Of a stretch of 64,000 bases of DNA, positions 25,169 to 34,475 are shown piece by piece; the first letter of the stretch is position 1; each line of letters begins with the position of its first letter. The DNA is from Octadecabacter arcticus 238 (GTDB taxonomy: Bacteria > Pseudomonadota > Alphaproteobacteria > Rhodobacterales > Rhodobacteraceae): NCBI RefSeq assembly GCF_000155735.2, contig NC_020908.1:687001-751000 (forward strand), given 5' to 3'. The translations under genes were made by a program, and so were the position numbers. A model generated the notes under the pieces. That model had not been told where the DNA came from, ran no database searches, and saw only the letters and a list, made by a program, of their open reading frames with translations.

Positions 25169-25495
25169 ATGCGCTTTTTCGGCCTAAAATCATGTGACAC
25201 CTGCCGTAAGGCGTTGAAAACCCTCGCGGACCGCAACGTCGACGTGATTGATGTGCGCGCTGACGGTGTATTGGCGACGGACCGCGCGGCGATGATCGCG
25301 GCATTCGGTGACGCTGCGATCAACACGCGCTCGACCACATGGCGCAATCTGTCGGACGATGAACGCGCGCTGGGCACCGCCGCATTGCTCGCCGCGCATC
25401 CGACCTTGATGAAGCGCCCCGTTATTGAGACAGACGGCGCATGGTATCAGGGCTGGACGCCCGCCACCAAAGCCGCCCTTGGATTAGAAAAGTAG
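25169..25495 (+). CDS. ArsC/Spx-family thioredoxin-fold protein
   Basis: 108 residues. The N-terminal C9-x-x-C12 (LKSCDTCRKAL), a mid-protein helix and the conserved ..TLMKRPVIE.. segment define the arsenate reductase/YffB-Spx family. Roles range from glutaredoxin-dependent arsenate reduction to regulation; which applies here cannot be told. The next gene starts 9 bp downstream on the same strand. Confidence 0.85.
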   Translation: MRFFGLKSCDTCRKALKTLADRNVDVIDVRADGVLATDRAAMIAAFGDAAINTRSTTWRNLSDDERALGTAALLAAHPTLMKRPVIETDGAWYQGWTPATKAALGLEK

Positions 25496-25504
25496 GAATT
25501 TGAT

Positions 25505-25870
25505 ATGCGCAACGCAGCGACAGTTTTAGGCTTGATCGCGGGGATCATCGGCATCTTCGTCGGGATGTTCGGGTTCGGCTGGGTCAGCTTGACACAACAG
25601 GTGCCAGAGGCGGGGCAGTTGGGCATGTTCCAGAACCCCGGTTTCATCCAATTCGCCAGTTTCGCCGCACCGCTGTTGTGCATCGCGGGCGGGGCCATGG
25701 CCAAATCACGCGCGCTGTGGGGCGGCATCGGATTGCTGTTGGGCGCGGCCCTGTTTTACGCAGCCTTCGGGTTTAACGTGGCCACGATGTTCCCCATCGG
25801 GTTCGCAGGCTTGGGCGGCATTCTAGCCATCGCAGCAGGCAAACCGGATGAGGAAAAGGCCCACTTTTAA
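25505..25870 (+). CDS. Small membrane protein, four TM segments
   Basis: 121 residues, Gly-rich with four hydrophobic segments (about 5-30, 45-65, 70-90, 95-115) and an acidic C-terminal tail. SD AGGAATTTGAT. It resembles DUF4064-type membrane proteins in layout; family not certain. Overlaps the convergent DoxX gene by 4 bp. Confidence 0.7.
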   Translation: MRNAATVLGLIAGIIGIFVGMFGFGWVSLTQQVPEAGQLGMFQNPGFIQFASFAAPLLCIAGGAMAKSRALWGGIGLLLGAALFYAAFGFNVATMFPIGFAGLGGILAIAAGKPDEEKAHF

Positions 25871-26400
25871 CGGCGGTTAATCAGCAGGCGATCCACCGAC
25901 AGCGGGCCTGCGCCCTTTAGCACCAGCGTCACCAGCACCACCATCCAGAACGCCCGCTGATCAAGGATCGTACCAGTCGGCAGCCCGTCAAACCATGCGC
26001 CCAGCGTCGTGGGTTGGTCGATCCCGCCATGGCCGTACAGGTCCGTCAACGATTGCACGACAACAAACCCGATCATCCCGAACGCCGCAAACCGCGTGAA
26101 CAAGCCGATCACGATCAGCAAGGGCAAGATGAATTCTGCGAACGTTCCAGCCACCACAACGGCCCAGTGGAACATCGACAGCTGGCTGGCATCATAGCCC
26201 ACGGCCTCCATCGCTTTTGGGAAAATTTGCGCGTAGCCGTTCAATCCGGGGCTGAACGGGTTGAGATCAAATTTGGTCAGGCCAGAGTTCCAGAAATAGA
26301 ACAACAGCGTGGCGGCAAAGACGAACCGCGCCAGCGTTGGCAGGATCGTGTCTGCAGACGTATTCAGGGCGTTCGCGGTGCGATCATAAAGGGCAATCAT
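25867..26400 (-). CDS. DoxX family membrane protein (last gene of the bufferin operon)
   Basis: 177 residues with four membrane helices and the DoxX pattern (FWNSGLTKF..., AEFILPLLIVIGLFTRFAAF). The order bufA-bufB-bufC-DoxX is typical of bufferin operons, where the DoxX protein is sometimes called BufD; its role is not settled (membrane redox partner suggested). It starts 12 bp after the bufC stop. Confidence 0.87.
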   Translation of the reverse strand: MIALYDRTANALNTSADTILPTLARFVFAATLLFYFWNSGLTKFDLNPFSPGLNGYAQIFPKAMEAVGYDASQLSMFHWAVVVAGTFAEFILPLLIVIGLFTRFAAFGMIGFVVVQSLTDLYGHGGIDQPTTLGAWFDGLPTGTILDQRAFWMVVLVTLVLKGAGPLSVDRLLINRR

Positions 26401-26412
26401 TGTGTGGCTCTT

Positions 26413-27147
26413 TCAGGTCTTGAGTGAAATTAAAGCATTGCGGGATAAAAGCAGACCCAAAAGGGGGGCAAGGTCAAAGCCCGAACCGCCATGGCGCAAC
26501 GCTTGGCTAAGCGTTGCGGCGTCAATCAGGGCGCGGCAAACGGCGGCCTGCTGTGGTGTCAGGGCATCTACGGTCGGGTCAAATTCGGGTCGGGTGACGA
26601 GGCATGGTTGCGCGACCTCACCGATCTCCCCCCCAGTGGTGTTCGCCAGCCAGATTGATTGGAGCGGGTAGCGCGACGCGATCAAATGAACCGAGGGCGC
26701 AAAGGTGAACGTCACGTTTGGCAGCGTGTCTGGCGCGATCCGGGCCAAGGCATTTGGCGCAATCGGGGTTGCGTCAGCCGCATGGTAACTGTGGCGCAGC
26801 GCCAGTTCCAGATGGGCAACATCGGGCAGATAGGGCACCGTTTTCGCTGGTGCAAACCCTGCAAGAAACGCGGGCATATCATCGCCATAAAACATCAAAA
26901 CGGGAGATTTTGGCGGATGCGCGCGCAGGTAAACCCCCGCCATCGCGCGGAAAAAATCGGTCCCAACCAGTTTTGCAACGACCGGAAACGCGGCTTCCAA
27001 TGCGTCCGTTAAACTGACCGCGACGTTGTTGCGATAGACATCGAACCGCTTTGTCGCCTGCGCGCCATCGGGGTTGCGCAGGCCTGTCGGTGGCGGGCTG
27101 GTCGGGTCCAATAGCGCCGCACGAAAGGAAGATTGTGTTGTGATCAC
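26413..27147 (-). CDS. bufC: DUF2063 partner protein of the MNIO enzyme (BufC/HvfC type)
   Basis: 244 residues. The N-terminal DUF2063 region reads [40 protein letters not shown] and [12 protein letters not shown]. In studied systems this protein binds the precursor peptide and presents it to the DUF692 enzyme. ATG overlaps the bufB stop (ATGA), so the two are coupled. Confidence 0.88.
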   Translation of the reverse strand: MITTQSSFRAALLDPTSPPPTGLRNPDGAQATKRFDVYRNNVAVSLTDALEAAFPVVAKLVGTDFFRAMAGVYLRAHPPKSPVLMFYGDDMPAFLAGFAPAKTVPYLPDVAHLELALRHSYHAADATPIAPNALARIAPDTLPNVTFTFAPSVHLIASRYPLQSIWLANTTGGEIGEVAQPCLVTRPEFDPTVDALTPQQAAVCRALIDAATLSQALRHGGSGFDLAPLLGLLLSRNALISLKT

Positions 27148-28004
27148 GCGGCAACCGCCGAGATTGAACTTAGCGCCATGTCAGCCCGTTTGACTTCTTC
27201 GAGCAAGACGGCCCATTCGGGGACATCCGTGTCCCATTCTATCAGCAACGGCTTGGGCCCGGATTTCACCAGCGTATAATTTAGCAACGACCAGACAGGG
27301 TCCACAACTTTGCGCCCGTGGCTGTCGATCAGCAGTGGCGCGCCGGTTTCGTCTTCGTCTTCATCATGGCTACCAAGATGGATTTCGCCAACGTGATCAA
27401 GTGGGTAGGCATCAATATAGCCTTGCGGTGAATAGCCCAGATTGACGGCTGAAACAAAAACGTTGTTCACATCAAGCAGCAGGCCGCATCCGGTGCGCGC
27501 GGCGATTTGCGCCAAGAAATCCGTTTCGGTCATATCGCTTTCGGCGAAGGCCAAATAGCTCGACGGGTTTTCGAGCAGCATCTGGCGACCCAGCGTTGTT
27601 TGCACTTCGTCTATGTGGTCCGCGACACGGGTCACTGTTGCGGCGGTGTAGGGCAGCGGCAAAAGGTCGTTCAAAAACGCGCTGTCATGTGTCGACCATG
27701 CAAGATGTTCACTGAAACTGGCCGGTTGGAGCCAGTCGCAAAGCGTTTTCAGTCGGGCGAGGTGATCGGCGTCAAGGCGGCCCTCACCACCAATGCTCAG
27801 CCCGACGCCGTGAACGGACATCGGAAATTTTTCGGAAAGATGACGCAGTTGTGCAAGGGGGCGACCGCCCAGTCCCATATAGTTTTCAGCATGGACTTCC
27901 AGCCAGCCAACGGGCCCAGCGTCGTCGATGATCGCGTTGAAATGTTGGGCTTTGTAGCCGACGCCGGGACGATGGGGCAGGGGGTTGGTAACAGCGTCAA
28001 ACAT
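27144..28004 (-). CDS. bufB: DUF692 multinuclear iron oxidase (BufB/HvfB type)
   Basis: 286 residues, TIM-barrel MNIO. Metal-binding candidates include the His of [11 protein letters not shown], the Glu/Asn of LLENPSSYL, the Asp/Asn of [11 protein letters not shown] and the Glu/His of GEIHLGSHD. Enzymes of this family oxidise cysteines of precursor peptides, to 5-thiooxazole in bufferins and methanobactin-like rings elsewhere. Here the substrate is the four-cysteine peptide encoded 75 bp upstream. Confidence 0.92.
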   Translation of the reverse strand: MFDAVTNPLPHRPGVGYKAQHFNAIIDDAGPVGWLEVHAENYMGLGGRPLAQLRHLSEKFPMSVHGVGLSIGGEGRLDADHLARLKTLCDWLQPASFSEHLAWSTHDSAFLNDLLPLPYTAATVTRVADHIDEVQTTLGRQMLLENPSSYLAFAESDMTETDFLAQIAARTGCGLLLDVNNVFVSAVNLGYSPQGYIDAYPLDHVGEIHLGSHDEDEDETGAPLLIDSHGRKVVDPVWSLLNYTLVKSGPKPLLIEWDTDVPEWAVLLEEVKRADMALSSISAVAA

Positions 28005-28079
28005 CAGGCTGGCTCCTTATGGACTGACGCCCACCTTAATACAGGTGGGCGTCTTTGTCATGAAACGGACGCGGTTAGC

Positions 28080-28382
28080 TTATGCTGGTACGTCGCGTGC
28101 CAGTGCTTCGAGCGAACCCATACGGTTTTCGCCGCCGTCCATCGCCTCGATTGTAGTCTCTTCACAGGTGCCAGCTGGAACCAGTGTCCATGCGTTACCC
28201 TGATAATCGACCGAGGACGTGCCGGCGCAGGTTGTGCCGGGGCCAGCGGCGCAGCCGTTTTCGCCAGCAAGTGAGATGCCGTAGCATTTTACGTTTTCTT
28301 GTGCGTGGGCGACGGATGCCATACCAGCGATGGCTGTTGCGACGGATGCTGCGAGTGCGAAGGTTGATGTAGTCTTGGACAT
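28080..28382 (-). CDS. bufA: Bufferin precursor peptide (DUF2282, BufA1 type)
   Basis: 100 residues with a Sec signal peptide ending ASVAHA. The mature part carries four cysteines, C33, C44, C52 and C73, in the DUF2282 arrangement [18 protein letters not shown]...TCAGTS...AGTCE. Modified bufferins are exported and chelate copper, protecting against metal stress. First gene of a four-gene minus-strand operon. What triggers transcription is not visible; no clear operator was found in 28383-28480. Confidence 0.9.
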   Translation of the reverse strand: MSKTTSTFALAASVATAIAGMASVAHAQENVKCYGISLAGENGCAAGPGTTCAGTSSVDYQGNAWTLVPAGTCEETTIEAMDGGENRMGSLEALARDVPA

Positions 28383-28534
28383 GAGAAGATTTCCTGTTGC
28401 TTTGGGTTGCGAATGTAGCGCGCCGTGATTGGCGACTAAGCAACATTAGAATGGCACTACGTTTCAAAGCCACTCACGGGGCCGTGCATCGCGGGCGTGT
28501 GATTTTGCGCGAGGTGCTCGTTCGGGCTAGCCCC

Positions 28535-28572
28535 CTGAAAACAAAGGCCCGACCGTCTGAAACGGTCGGGCC
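28535..28572 (-). terminator. thrS terminator
   Basis: Stem GGCCCGACCGT (28546-28556) / ACGGTCGGGCC (28562-28572), followed on the minus strand by TTTGTTTT. Lies 25 bp past the thrS stop. Confidence 0.88.
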
Positions 28573-28597
28573 TGTAACACCTTCCAGTGCCGGAATG

Positions 28598-30547
28598 TTA
28601 CAAAAGATCAGGTGGTGTGGCCGATATTTGCAAATCTTCCACGATCACCGCGAGAGTTGTTACAGAAGTTTGTTTATCACCGAGGCGCCGCACGGACACT
28701 GTGCGTTCTTCGACTTCGCGCGCACCGCAGGCTAGGATCACTGGAACCTTGCCGAGGGAATGTTCACGGACCTTATAGTTGATCTTTTCGTTGCGAATGT
28801 CGGCCTCTGCGCGCACGCCTTTGGCTTGCAGGGCTGCAACGACCTCGCGCACGTAATCATCCGCGTCCGAGATGATAGACGCCACAACGACCTGTCGCGG
28901 AGCCAGCCAGAACGGTAATTTGCCCGCGTGTTCTTCGATCAGGATACCGATGAAACGCTCGAATGACCCAAGGGTGGCGCGGTGCAACATGACGGGGCGG
29001 TGCTTTTCACCGTCCGCGCCGATGTAGTTTGCGTCAAGGCGGTCTGGCAGCACAAAATCGACTTGGTGGGTGCCACATTGCCAGTCACGGCCAATCGCAT
29101 CGGTCAGCACAAATTCCAGTTTCGGGCCATAGAATGCGCCTTCGCCGGGGTTGAGTTCCGGTTCGATGCCAGCCTTGCGCGTCGCCGCAAGAAGTGCGGT
29201 TTCAGCTTTGTCCCACACCTCATCCGATCCGGCCCGTGTGTCGGGACGGTCGGAGAATTTGACTTTGAAATTTTCAAACCCGAGGTCTTTGTAAACGCCA
29301 GTCAGAAATTCAATGTAGGTCAGTGTCTCTTCTTCGATCTGGTCTTCGGTGCAGAAAATATGTGCGTCGTCTTGGGTGAACCCGCGCACGCGCATGATGC
29401 CATGCAGCGCGCCGGAGGGTTCGTAGCGGTTACACGATCCGAATTCCGCCATGCGCATGGGCAGGTCGCGGTAGCTTTTTAGGCCTTGGTTATAAATCAG
29501 CACATGGCAGGGGCAGTTCATCGGCTTCAGGGCGTTCACCGACTTTTCGCGTGCGTGGTCTTCGTCGACTTCGACGACAAACATGTGTTCTTGGTACTTT
29601 TCCCAGTGACCGGATTGTTCCCACAACTTGCGATCCACAACCTGTGGCGTGTTGACTTCAACGTAGCCGCCCGCGCGTTGTTTGCGGCGCATATAGTCTT
29701 GTAATTGCGTATAAATCAGCCAGCCGTTGGGGTGCCAGAAAATCTGCCCGGGGGCTTCTTCTTGCATGTGGAACAGGTCCATTTCACGGCCCAGTTTGCG
29801 GTGGTCGCGTTTGGCGGCTTCCTCAAGCATGTTCATATGCGCGCGCAGCTGTTCCTTGTTCTGGAACGCCACGCCGTAGATGCGTTGCAGCATGGCGCGG
29901 TCGCTATCGCCACGCCAATAGGCACCGGCGATGGACATCAGTTTCCATGAATCGCCCGGCACTTGGCCGGTGTTTTGCAGATGCGGGCCACGGCACAGAT
30001 CCTGCCAATCGCCGTGCCAATACATCCGCAGCGGTTCGTCGCCGGGGATGCCGTTGATCAGTTCGACTTTGTACGGCTCACCACGGTCTTCGTAGTATTT
30101 GATTGCCACCTCACGGTCCCATACTTCGGTGCGCACGGCGTCGCGTTTGTTGATGATTTCTTTCATCTTCTTTTCGATGGTGGCGAGGTCATCTGGCGTA
30201 AAAGGTTTTTTGCGATCAAAGTCATAGTACCAGCCGTCTTTGATGACGGGGCCGATGGTGACTTGTGTATCGGGCCAAAGTTCTTGCACCGCGCGCGCCA
30301 TGATATGCGCAAGATCGTGGCGGATAAGTTCCAGCGCTGGGGCTTCGTCTTTCATGGTGTTGATGGCGACGGATGCGTCGGCGTTGATGGGCCATGCCAT
30401 GTCCCAATGTTCGCCGTTCACAGTGGCTGAAATCGCCTTTTTTGCCAATGAGGACGCGATGGATGCGGCGACGACGGCAGGGGTGACACCTGCGTCGTAT
30501 TGACGTGCGTTGCCGTCGGGAAATGTAAGGGAAATCTGCTGGGCCAT
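28598..30547 (-). CDS. thrS: Threonyl-tRNA synthetase
   Basis: 649 residues, normal for bacteria. The TGS domain (1-60) is followed by the editing domain ([16 protein letters not shown]), the class II core with motif 2 ([14 protein letters not shown]) and motif 3 ([20 protein letters not shown]), the zinc Cys in [11 protein letters not shown], and the C-terminal anticodon-binding domain ([12 protein letters not shown]). Charges tRNA-Thr in the cytoplasm. SD AGGAGCCC. Monocistronic with its own terminator. Confidence 0.98.
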   Translation of the reverse strand: MAQQISLTFPDGNARQYDAGVTPAVVAASIASSLAKKAISATVNGEHWDMAWPINADASVAINTMKDEAPALELIRHDLAHIMARAVQELWPDTQVTIGPVIKDGWYYDFDRKKPFTPDDLATIEKKMKEIINKRDAVRTEVWDREVAIKYYEDRGEPYKVELINGIPGDEPLRMYWHGDWQDLCRGPHLQNTGQVPGDSWKLMSIAGAYWRGDSDRAMLQRIYGVAFQNKEQLRAHMNMLEEAAKRDHRKLGREMDLFHMQEEAPGQIFWHPNGWLIYTQLQDYMRRKQRAGGYVEVNTPQVVDRKLWEQSGHWEKYQEHMFVVEVDEDHAREKSVNALKPMNCPCHVLIYNQGLKSYRDLPMRMAEFGSCNRYEPSGALHGIMRVRGFTQDDAHIFCTEDQIEEETLTYIEFLTGVYKDLGFENFKVKFSDRPDTRAGSDEVWDKAETALLAATRKAGIEPELNPGEGAFYGPKLEFVLTDAIGRDWQCGTHQVDFVLPDRLDANYIGADGEKHRPVMLHRATLGSFERFIGILIEEHAGKLPFWLAPRQVVVASIISDADDYVREVVAALQAKGVRAEADIRNEKINYKVREHSLGKVPVILACGAREVEERTVSVRRLGDKQTSVTTLAVIVEDLQISATPPDLL

Positions 30548-30679
30548 CTTGGGCTCCTCGTCAGTTTGGCGCCTACAAAAGCGCCCGGTTGCGGGTTATG
30601 TGTGGGGGCGTTTTGAACGCGACGGTGCTGTCTGTCAAGCGCGGTGAAACGGGCTGTGCGTCGCGTACAGATCCCGTAC

Positions 30680-30712
30680 ACAGGCTGTACACAACTTGTA
30701 TGTACAGCCTGT
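30680..30712. terminator. 12-bp inverted repeat between MAPEG and thrS
   Basis: ACAGGCTGTACA (30680-30691) / TGTACAGCCTGT (30701-30712), perfect, 9-nt loop. Either the terminator of the MAPEG gene or an operator upstream of thrS; the sequence does not decide. Confidence 0.5.
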
Positions 30713-30746
30713 TGCCTTTGGCGGATCAAATGGCCGCAAAAGCCGC

Positions 30747-31132
30747 CTAGGCCATGATCAGGGTGCAGACCCAGCCCAGCACAAAACGGATCGGGCGCAG
30801 GGGCATTTTCGCGATCCCCAATATCATCCCGACTGCATGCACACGTGCAGCCAGAAGAGCGCGATGGCGGTCCAATATGTCAGCGCGGTGAAGCCATCCA
30901 TCCGGTCGATGATCAGAACCAGCACCGCAAACGGGAACGCCTGTTCGACCAGGTTCGGGTGGGCGCGAAACGCGCGGTGCACCCACGGTTTCAGTTTGGC
31001 GACGTCATAGGGGCGATCAAACCCGTCCACAGTACCCGCGTTAGACCCCGATCTGATGATAAAGGGAATCCACAGCGAGGCCGCGAGGATCATCAGGCAG
31101 GTCAAAACGCCAAGTTCAGTTGGAAAATCCAT
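30747..31132 (-). pseudogene. MAPEG-family membrane protein, frameshifted near the end
   Basis: Frame 1 (31132-30824) reads a signal-like first helix, HRAFRAHPNLVEQAFPFAVL and AIALFWLHVCMQSG-stop. The expected continuation, ARVHAVGMILGIAKMPLRPI then RFVLGWVCTLIMA, is in another frame and ends at 30747. The break is near 30835-30842. MAPEG proteins are glutathione-linked membrane enzymes. Either a recent pseudogene or a base-call error. Confidence 0.75.
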
Positions 31133-31143
31133 GTCAGCGCCCC

Positions 31144-31902
31144 CTACATTGCCGCCTTGAGCGGATTACCCCTCTCAAGGAAAGATTTCAGTGATGCGGT
31201 GAGGCGCGCCCAACCTTCGCCAAAGCCGTCCTGACCTTGTGCAATATCGAAATGTTCGATCGTGAGTTTGCAGATGTTACCCTCTTCGTTGTCGTGGCTC
31301 GGTTCGATTTCATAGGTCATGTGACTGGGTGGGGCGTCGGGGCCCATGAACAGCGGCTCGAACGTCATGGCGATTTTTGTCTTGGGATCGAGCGCGGAGG
31401 TCACTTGGCGCAGCATCGCACGCCCGTCAGGTTTGATGAAATCTGTCGCCTGACCCACAGCGGCGTTCCCCTGCACCACGTTGCAGGCGAAATGGTAACG
31501 CGCCATGTCATCGGCCTGCGTCAGCGCATCCCACAAGGCGTCTTGGCTACAGCGGATAAAGGTTTGCATCATGAAATCCGGTTTTGACATTTTGGTATCC
31601 TTTTCAAGTTTGAATTTTAGATCACTTAGGTCTTTGGCTTGGGGTTGCAGAAACGGTGCGACCCAGCGGTCCATGACCTCCTGCAGGGGGACTGCGTTCA
31701 GATAGTGATATTTGAAACGCTCCGATTTGCGGGTGACGATGAGATTGGCGTCTTCAAGCAGTTTGAGGTGCTTCATCACGCCAAAGCGGGTCATATCGAG
31801 GCTGGATTCCAGATCGGTCAGGGTTTGGCCGTCTTTTTGGCGCAAGGCATCCAGAAGTTTTTGGCGAGTCGGATCGGCGAGGGCTTTGAAGATGTGGTCC
31901 AT
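31144..31902 (-). CDS. ArsR-type regulator fused to an SRPBCC (AHSA1) domain
   Basis: 252 residues from MDHIFKALADPTRQ; the frame is open 49 codons upstream, but that stretch overlaps the divergent gene and has no family match. The N-terminal winged helix (KLLDALRQKDGQTLTDLESS, then HLKLLEDANLIVTRK) lacks the metal-binding Cys of classic ArsR proteins. The C-terminal half is a START-like ligand pocket (FIRCSQDALWDALTQ). Probably a ligand-sensing repressor of itself and of the divergent hydrolase. Confidence 0.87.
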   Translation of the reverse strand: MDHIFKALADPTRQKLLDALRQKDGQTLTDLESSLDMTRFGVMKHLKLLEDANLIVTRKSERFKYHYLNAVPLQEVMDRWVAPFLQPQAKDLSDLKFKLEKDTKMSKPDFMMQTFIRCSQDALWDALTQADDMARYHFACNVVQGNAAVGQATDFIKPDGRAMLRQVTSALDPKTKIAMTFEPLFMGPDAPPSHMTYEIEPSHDNEEGNICKLTIEHFDIAQGQDGFGEGWARLTASLKSFLERGNPLKAAM

Positions 31903-31917
31903 GGATATTTGTGGGTG

Positions 31918-31934
31918 ACGTATTTTACCTACGT
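31918..31934. promoter_or_regulatory. Candidate operator between the ArsR-type regulator and the hydrolase
   Basis: Inverted repeat ACGTA (31918-31922) / TACGT (31930-31934), 7-nt spacer, in the 77-bp divergent promoter region and 15 bp upstream of the regulator start. Confidence 0.45.
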
Positions 31935-31979
31935 GACTGGCTGATGTAGGCTGACAAAAGTACAGGTTAGGGATTTGAA

Positions 31980-32735
31980 ATGACTGATACTTTCGTGACA
32001 CCGCAAAAGCGCACAATTGCCTATCATTTGACCGATGGCACGGGGCCAATGGTGGTTTTTTTGGGTGGATTTAAGTCCGACATGAACGGCACGAAGGCAG
32101 TATTCCTCGAAAACTGGGCCAAAAAGGTGGGTCGAGCGTTCTTGCGATTCGACTATTCTGGGCACGGCGAAAGCAGTGGCGAATTTGAAGATGGCTGCAT
32201 TGGCGATTGGTTTGACGACGCAACCGCCATGTTGGACCTGATCGCGGGGCCGGTGGTTCTGGTCGGATCGAGCATGGGCGGCTGGATATCGTTGCAGATC
32301 GCGCGCGCGCAGTCCGGCCGCGTCGCAGGTCTGGTGACGATTGCTGCGGCCGCTGATTTTACCGAGGACGGGTTTTGGGTGGGCTTCGACGCGGCACAAA
32401 AGGCAGAACTTGAGGCCGAGGGCCGCGTGGCCGTGCCGTCCGAGTACGGCGATCCCTACATCATCACCAAGCGGTTGATTGAAGAGGGGCGGGATCGTTT
32501 CGTTTTGCGCAAGCCGTTGTCATTGCCGTGTGCGGTGCGATTCCTGCAGGGCACGGCGGACACGTCTGTCCCTGTGAGCACGGCGTTGAAATTGTTTGAG
32601 CATGCCGAGTGCGCGGACATGCGGCTCACGTTGGTGGACGAGGCGGATCATTCGTTTTCGGACGCCGCGTGTTTGGAGCTTATTGTGGCGTCGATCACAG
32701 ATGTGCTTGCGGCGCGAGAAACAGGAACGCGCTAG
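31980..32735 (+). CDS. Alpha/beta hydrolase (ABHD10/thioesterase-like)
   Basis: 251 residues. The nucleophile elbow is GSSMGG, the oxyanion region FLGGFKSDMNG, an Asp in QGTADTSVPV and the His in DEADHSF. The motif FDYSGHGESSG is typical of the small esterase/acyl-protein-thioesterase-like branch. Cytoplasmic; substrate unknown. Divergent from the ArsR-SRPBCC regulator. Confidence 0.88.
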   Translation: MTDTFVTPQKRTIAYHLTDGTGPMVVFLGGFKSDMNGTKAVFLENWAKKVGRAFLRFDYSGHGESSGEFEDGCIGDWFDDATAMLDLIAGPVVLVGSSMGGWISLQIARAQSGRVAGLVTIAAAADFTEDGFWVGFDAAQKAELEAEGRVAVPSEYGDPYIITKRLIEEGRDRFVLRKPLSLPCAVRFLQGTADTSVPVSTALKLFEHAECADMRLTLVDEADHSFSDAACLELIVASITDVLAARETGTR

Positions 32736-32808
32736 GCAGGCAAGCTGGTCTTGCCACGGTTTGGTTCCGGTCACTTTTGAGCAATGTTTGCTATGAAGGA
32801 GATTGAGA

Positions 32809-33087
32809 ATGGCAAGGAGATACACCGACGAGTTTCGCTGTGATGCGGTGCGCATCGCAGCGACCAGCGGTCTGACAAGACCACAAGCGGCGTCAAATTT
32901 TGGGAGTGGGCTTTGGACGCTAAACAAGTGGGTCCAAAAGCATCAGCATGATGACCTTATGGCAGGTCCGCACGAGGACGTTGAGAAAGAAAATGCCTGC
33001 CTGCGCAGGGAAGTTCAGCTTCTCCGCGAGGAGAGGGATGTGTTAAAGTTGCGGCGTTTAAAAATTGATCCAGTGGATCAACTGTAG
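32809..33087 (+). pseudogene. IS3-family OrfA remnant
   Basis: From MARRYTDEFRCDAVRIA to the coiled-coil LRREVQLLREERDVLK, this is an IS3/IS911-type OrfA; the last residues (RRLKIDPVDQL) are unrelated and orfB is absent. SD AAGGAGA. A deletion derivative, not mobile. Confidence 0.8.
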
Positions 33088-33149
33088 CCGATAACGCCAC
33101 CATCTTCAGTGTATCGGTAATTTGGGCCATGCTTCTAAAATGAAGGAGC

Positions 33150-33497
33150 ATGACAACAATGATGATCGAACGCGTCCAAGTCCCCGCCTATTTTGCCTTT
33201 GGCGAAACCGATCAGGTGGTCAGCCCTTTGAAGACGCACAAAATGATGGCGCGGTGGGGTGGGGCTGTGCGCGAAGATATCTTGGTGCAAGGGCCGCCTG
33301 ATGATGAAATGGGCCACATTATGGCGGGCGATGTGTTTAGCCCGAACCAGACTGCCCCATTGGCGCAGCGCATTATCGACTGGGCGCGAGATCTATCGAC
33401 GCACAGAGACGCGCAGTTTCGAACCTGCCCGAGATTGGGGTTGCGTCTGGGGCTGACGCATGAACAATCAACCTCAACAGGCAACCGGATAAATTAG
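33150..33497 (+). pseudogene. C-terminal fragment of an alpha/beta hydrolase
   Basis: VPAYFAFGETDQVVSP carries the acid of the triad and GPPDDEMGHIMAGD its His; no nucleophile half exists upstream, where the IS3 remnant lies. An SD (GAAGGAG) happens to precede an ATG, so it might be translated, but as half a fold. After ARDL the tail (RDAQFRTCPRLGLRLGL) looks non-native. Confidence 0.65.
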
Positions 33498-33506
33498 AAA
33501 GCACGC

Positions 33507-34217
33507 ATGGCAGAACCCCTCGTTTTATTGCCAGGTATGATGTGTGACGCGCGTGTCTGGGCGACCCAGCTGACGGTGCTGAGCTACCAACGCCCCGTGA
33601 CGATTGCGCCTGTGTGCATGGGCGACCGGATCGAAGAAATTGCATCCGAATTGCTGTCGTGTTTGCCAACAAAATTTGCGCTGTGTGGTCATGGTTTGGG
33701 CGGTGCGATCGCGCTTGAGCTGATCCGCCGTGCGCCGGAACGTGTTATTCGGCTGGCGCTGATCGGGACCAACCCGCTGAGCGACACCCCGCAAGAGGCC
33801 GCAGACCGCGAACCACGGATGATTGGCGCAAAATCTGGCCGTTTCGAGCCGATGTTGAGGAATGATATTTTGCCCCGTCATATCGGGGGAGGGCCGCTTC
33901 GCGCCCATTCGATCGCCGAAATGCAGGAAATGGCGATGTCATTGGGGGCTGATACCTATGTGCGCCAAGAACGCGCGATGCAGCGGCGGCGGGACCAGCA
34001 AAGCACCCTGCGCCGCATTACCCAGCCGACGTTAATTTTGGCGGGGGAAGATGACCAGATCGTGCCGCTGAAACGGCAGGAATTTCTTGCGGAATTGATT
34101 CCATACGCCAAGTTAGGCGTGCTGCATGGCGTTGGCCACACGGTGATGCTGGAAGACCCCGAAGGCACAACCGAGGCGCTGTATACGTGGATGCGCCAGC
34201 CGTTGGTTTTGCGCTGA
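33507..34217 (+). CDS. Alpha/beta hydrolase-fold protein lacking the nucleophile Ser
   Basis: 236 residues. It starts LVLLPGMMCDARVW, the oxyanion region; an Asp is in AGEDDQIVP and the His in GVGHTVMLED, but the elbow reads CGHGLGG, with Gly (GGT) where Ser is expected in GHSLGG. A single A-to-G change in AGT gives this. Either inactive or working in a non-hydrolytic way. Follows the hydrolase fragment by 9 bp. Confidence 0.85.
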   Translation: MAEPLVLLPGMMCDARVWATQLTVLSYQRPVTIAPVCMGDRIEEIASELLSCLPTKFALCGHGLGGAIALELIRRAPERVIRLALIGTNPLSDTPQEAADREPRMIGAKSGRFEPMLRNDILPRHIGGGPLRAHSIAEMQEMAMSLGADTYVRQERAMQRRRDQQSTLRRITQPTLILAGEDDQIVPLKRQEFLAELIPYAKLGVLHGVGHTVMLEDPEGTTEALYTWMRQPLVLR

Positions 34218-34235
34218 GAATTGGGTTGCTGAGAA

Positions 34236-34290
34236 GGGGGGGCTCTGCCCCGTCCTGCGGACTCCCCGGGATATTTTTGAAGCAATGACG
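34236..34290 (+). repeat. GC-rich intergenic repeat of the kind common in roseobacters
   Basis: The core GGGGGGGCTCTGCCCC followed by ACTCCCCGGGATATTTTTGA matches, as I remember it, a dispersed intergenic element found in many Rhodobacteraceae genomes. The T-run after the hairpin suggests it also terminates transcription. Confidence 0.5.
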
Positions 34291-34389
34291 GAATAAAGAC
34301 AGGGTTACTTGTTTTGGTGTTCTTGTCATTTGCGCGGGCGATTGCTGCCGTGGTGGTGGTGGTGGGTCGGTCAGGTCTGACAATCGTAC

Positions 34390-34417
34390 GTCGGCAGTCA
34401 TCGTGATGACTGCCGAC
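34390..34417. terminator. Terminator hairpin between the hydrolase and phaZ
   Basis: Perfect 13-bp stem GTCGGCAGTCATC / GATGACTGCCGAC with a 2-nt loop, between convergent genes. Confidence 0.6.
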
Positions 34418-34475
34418 TTTATTGGGCCACCTTGCGGTCAGCTCCGCGCGAACCGCGCCGCAAGCGCGACCCCGC

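Noticed and set aside
28982..30503. Series of plus-strand ORFs up to 166 codons
   Set aside because: Opposite thrS, a certain gene; typical high-GC shadow frames.
31903..32049. 49-codon N-terminal extension of the ArsR-type regulator
   Set aside because: Overlaps the divergent hydrolase gene and has no domain similarity; the internal ATG matches the family start.
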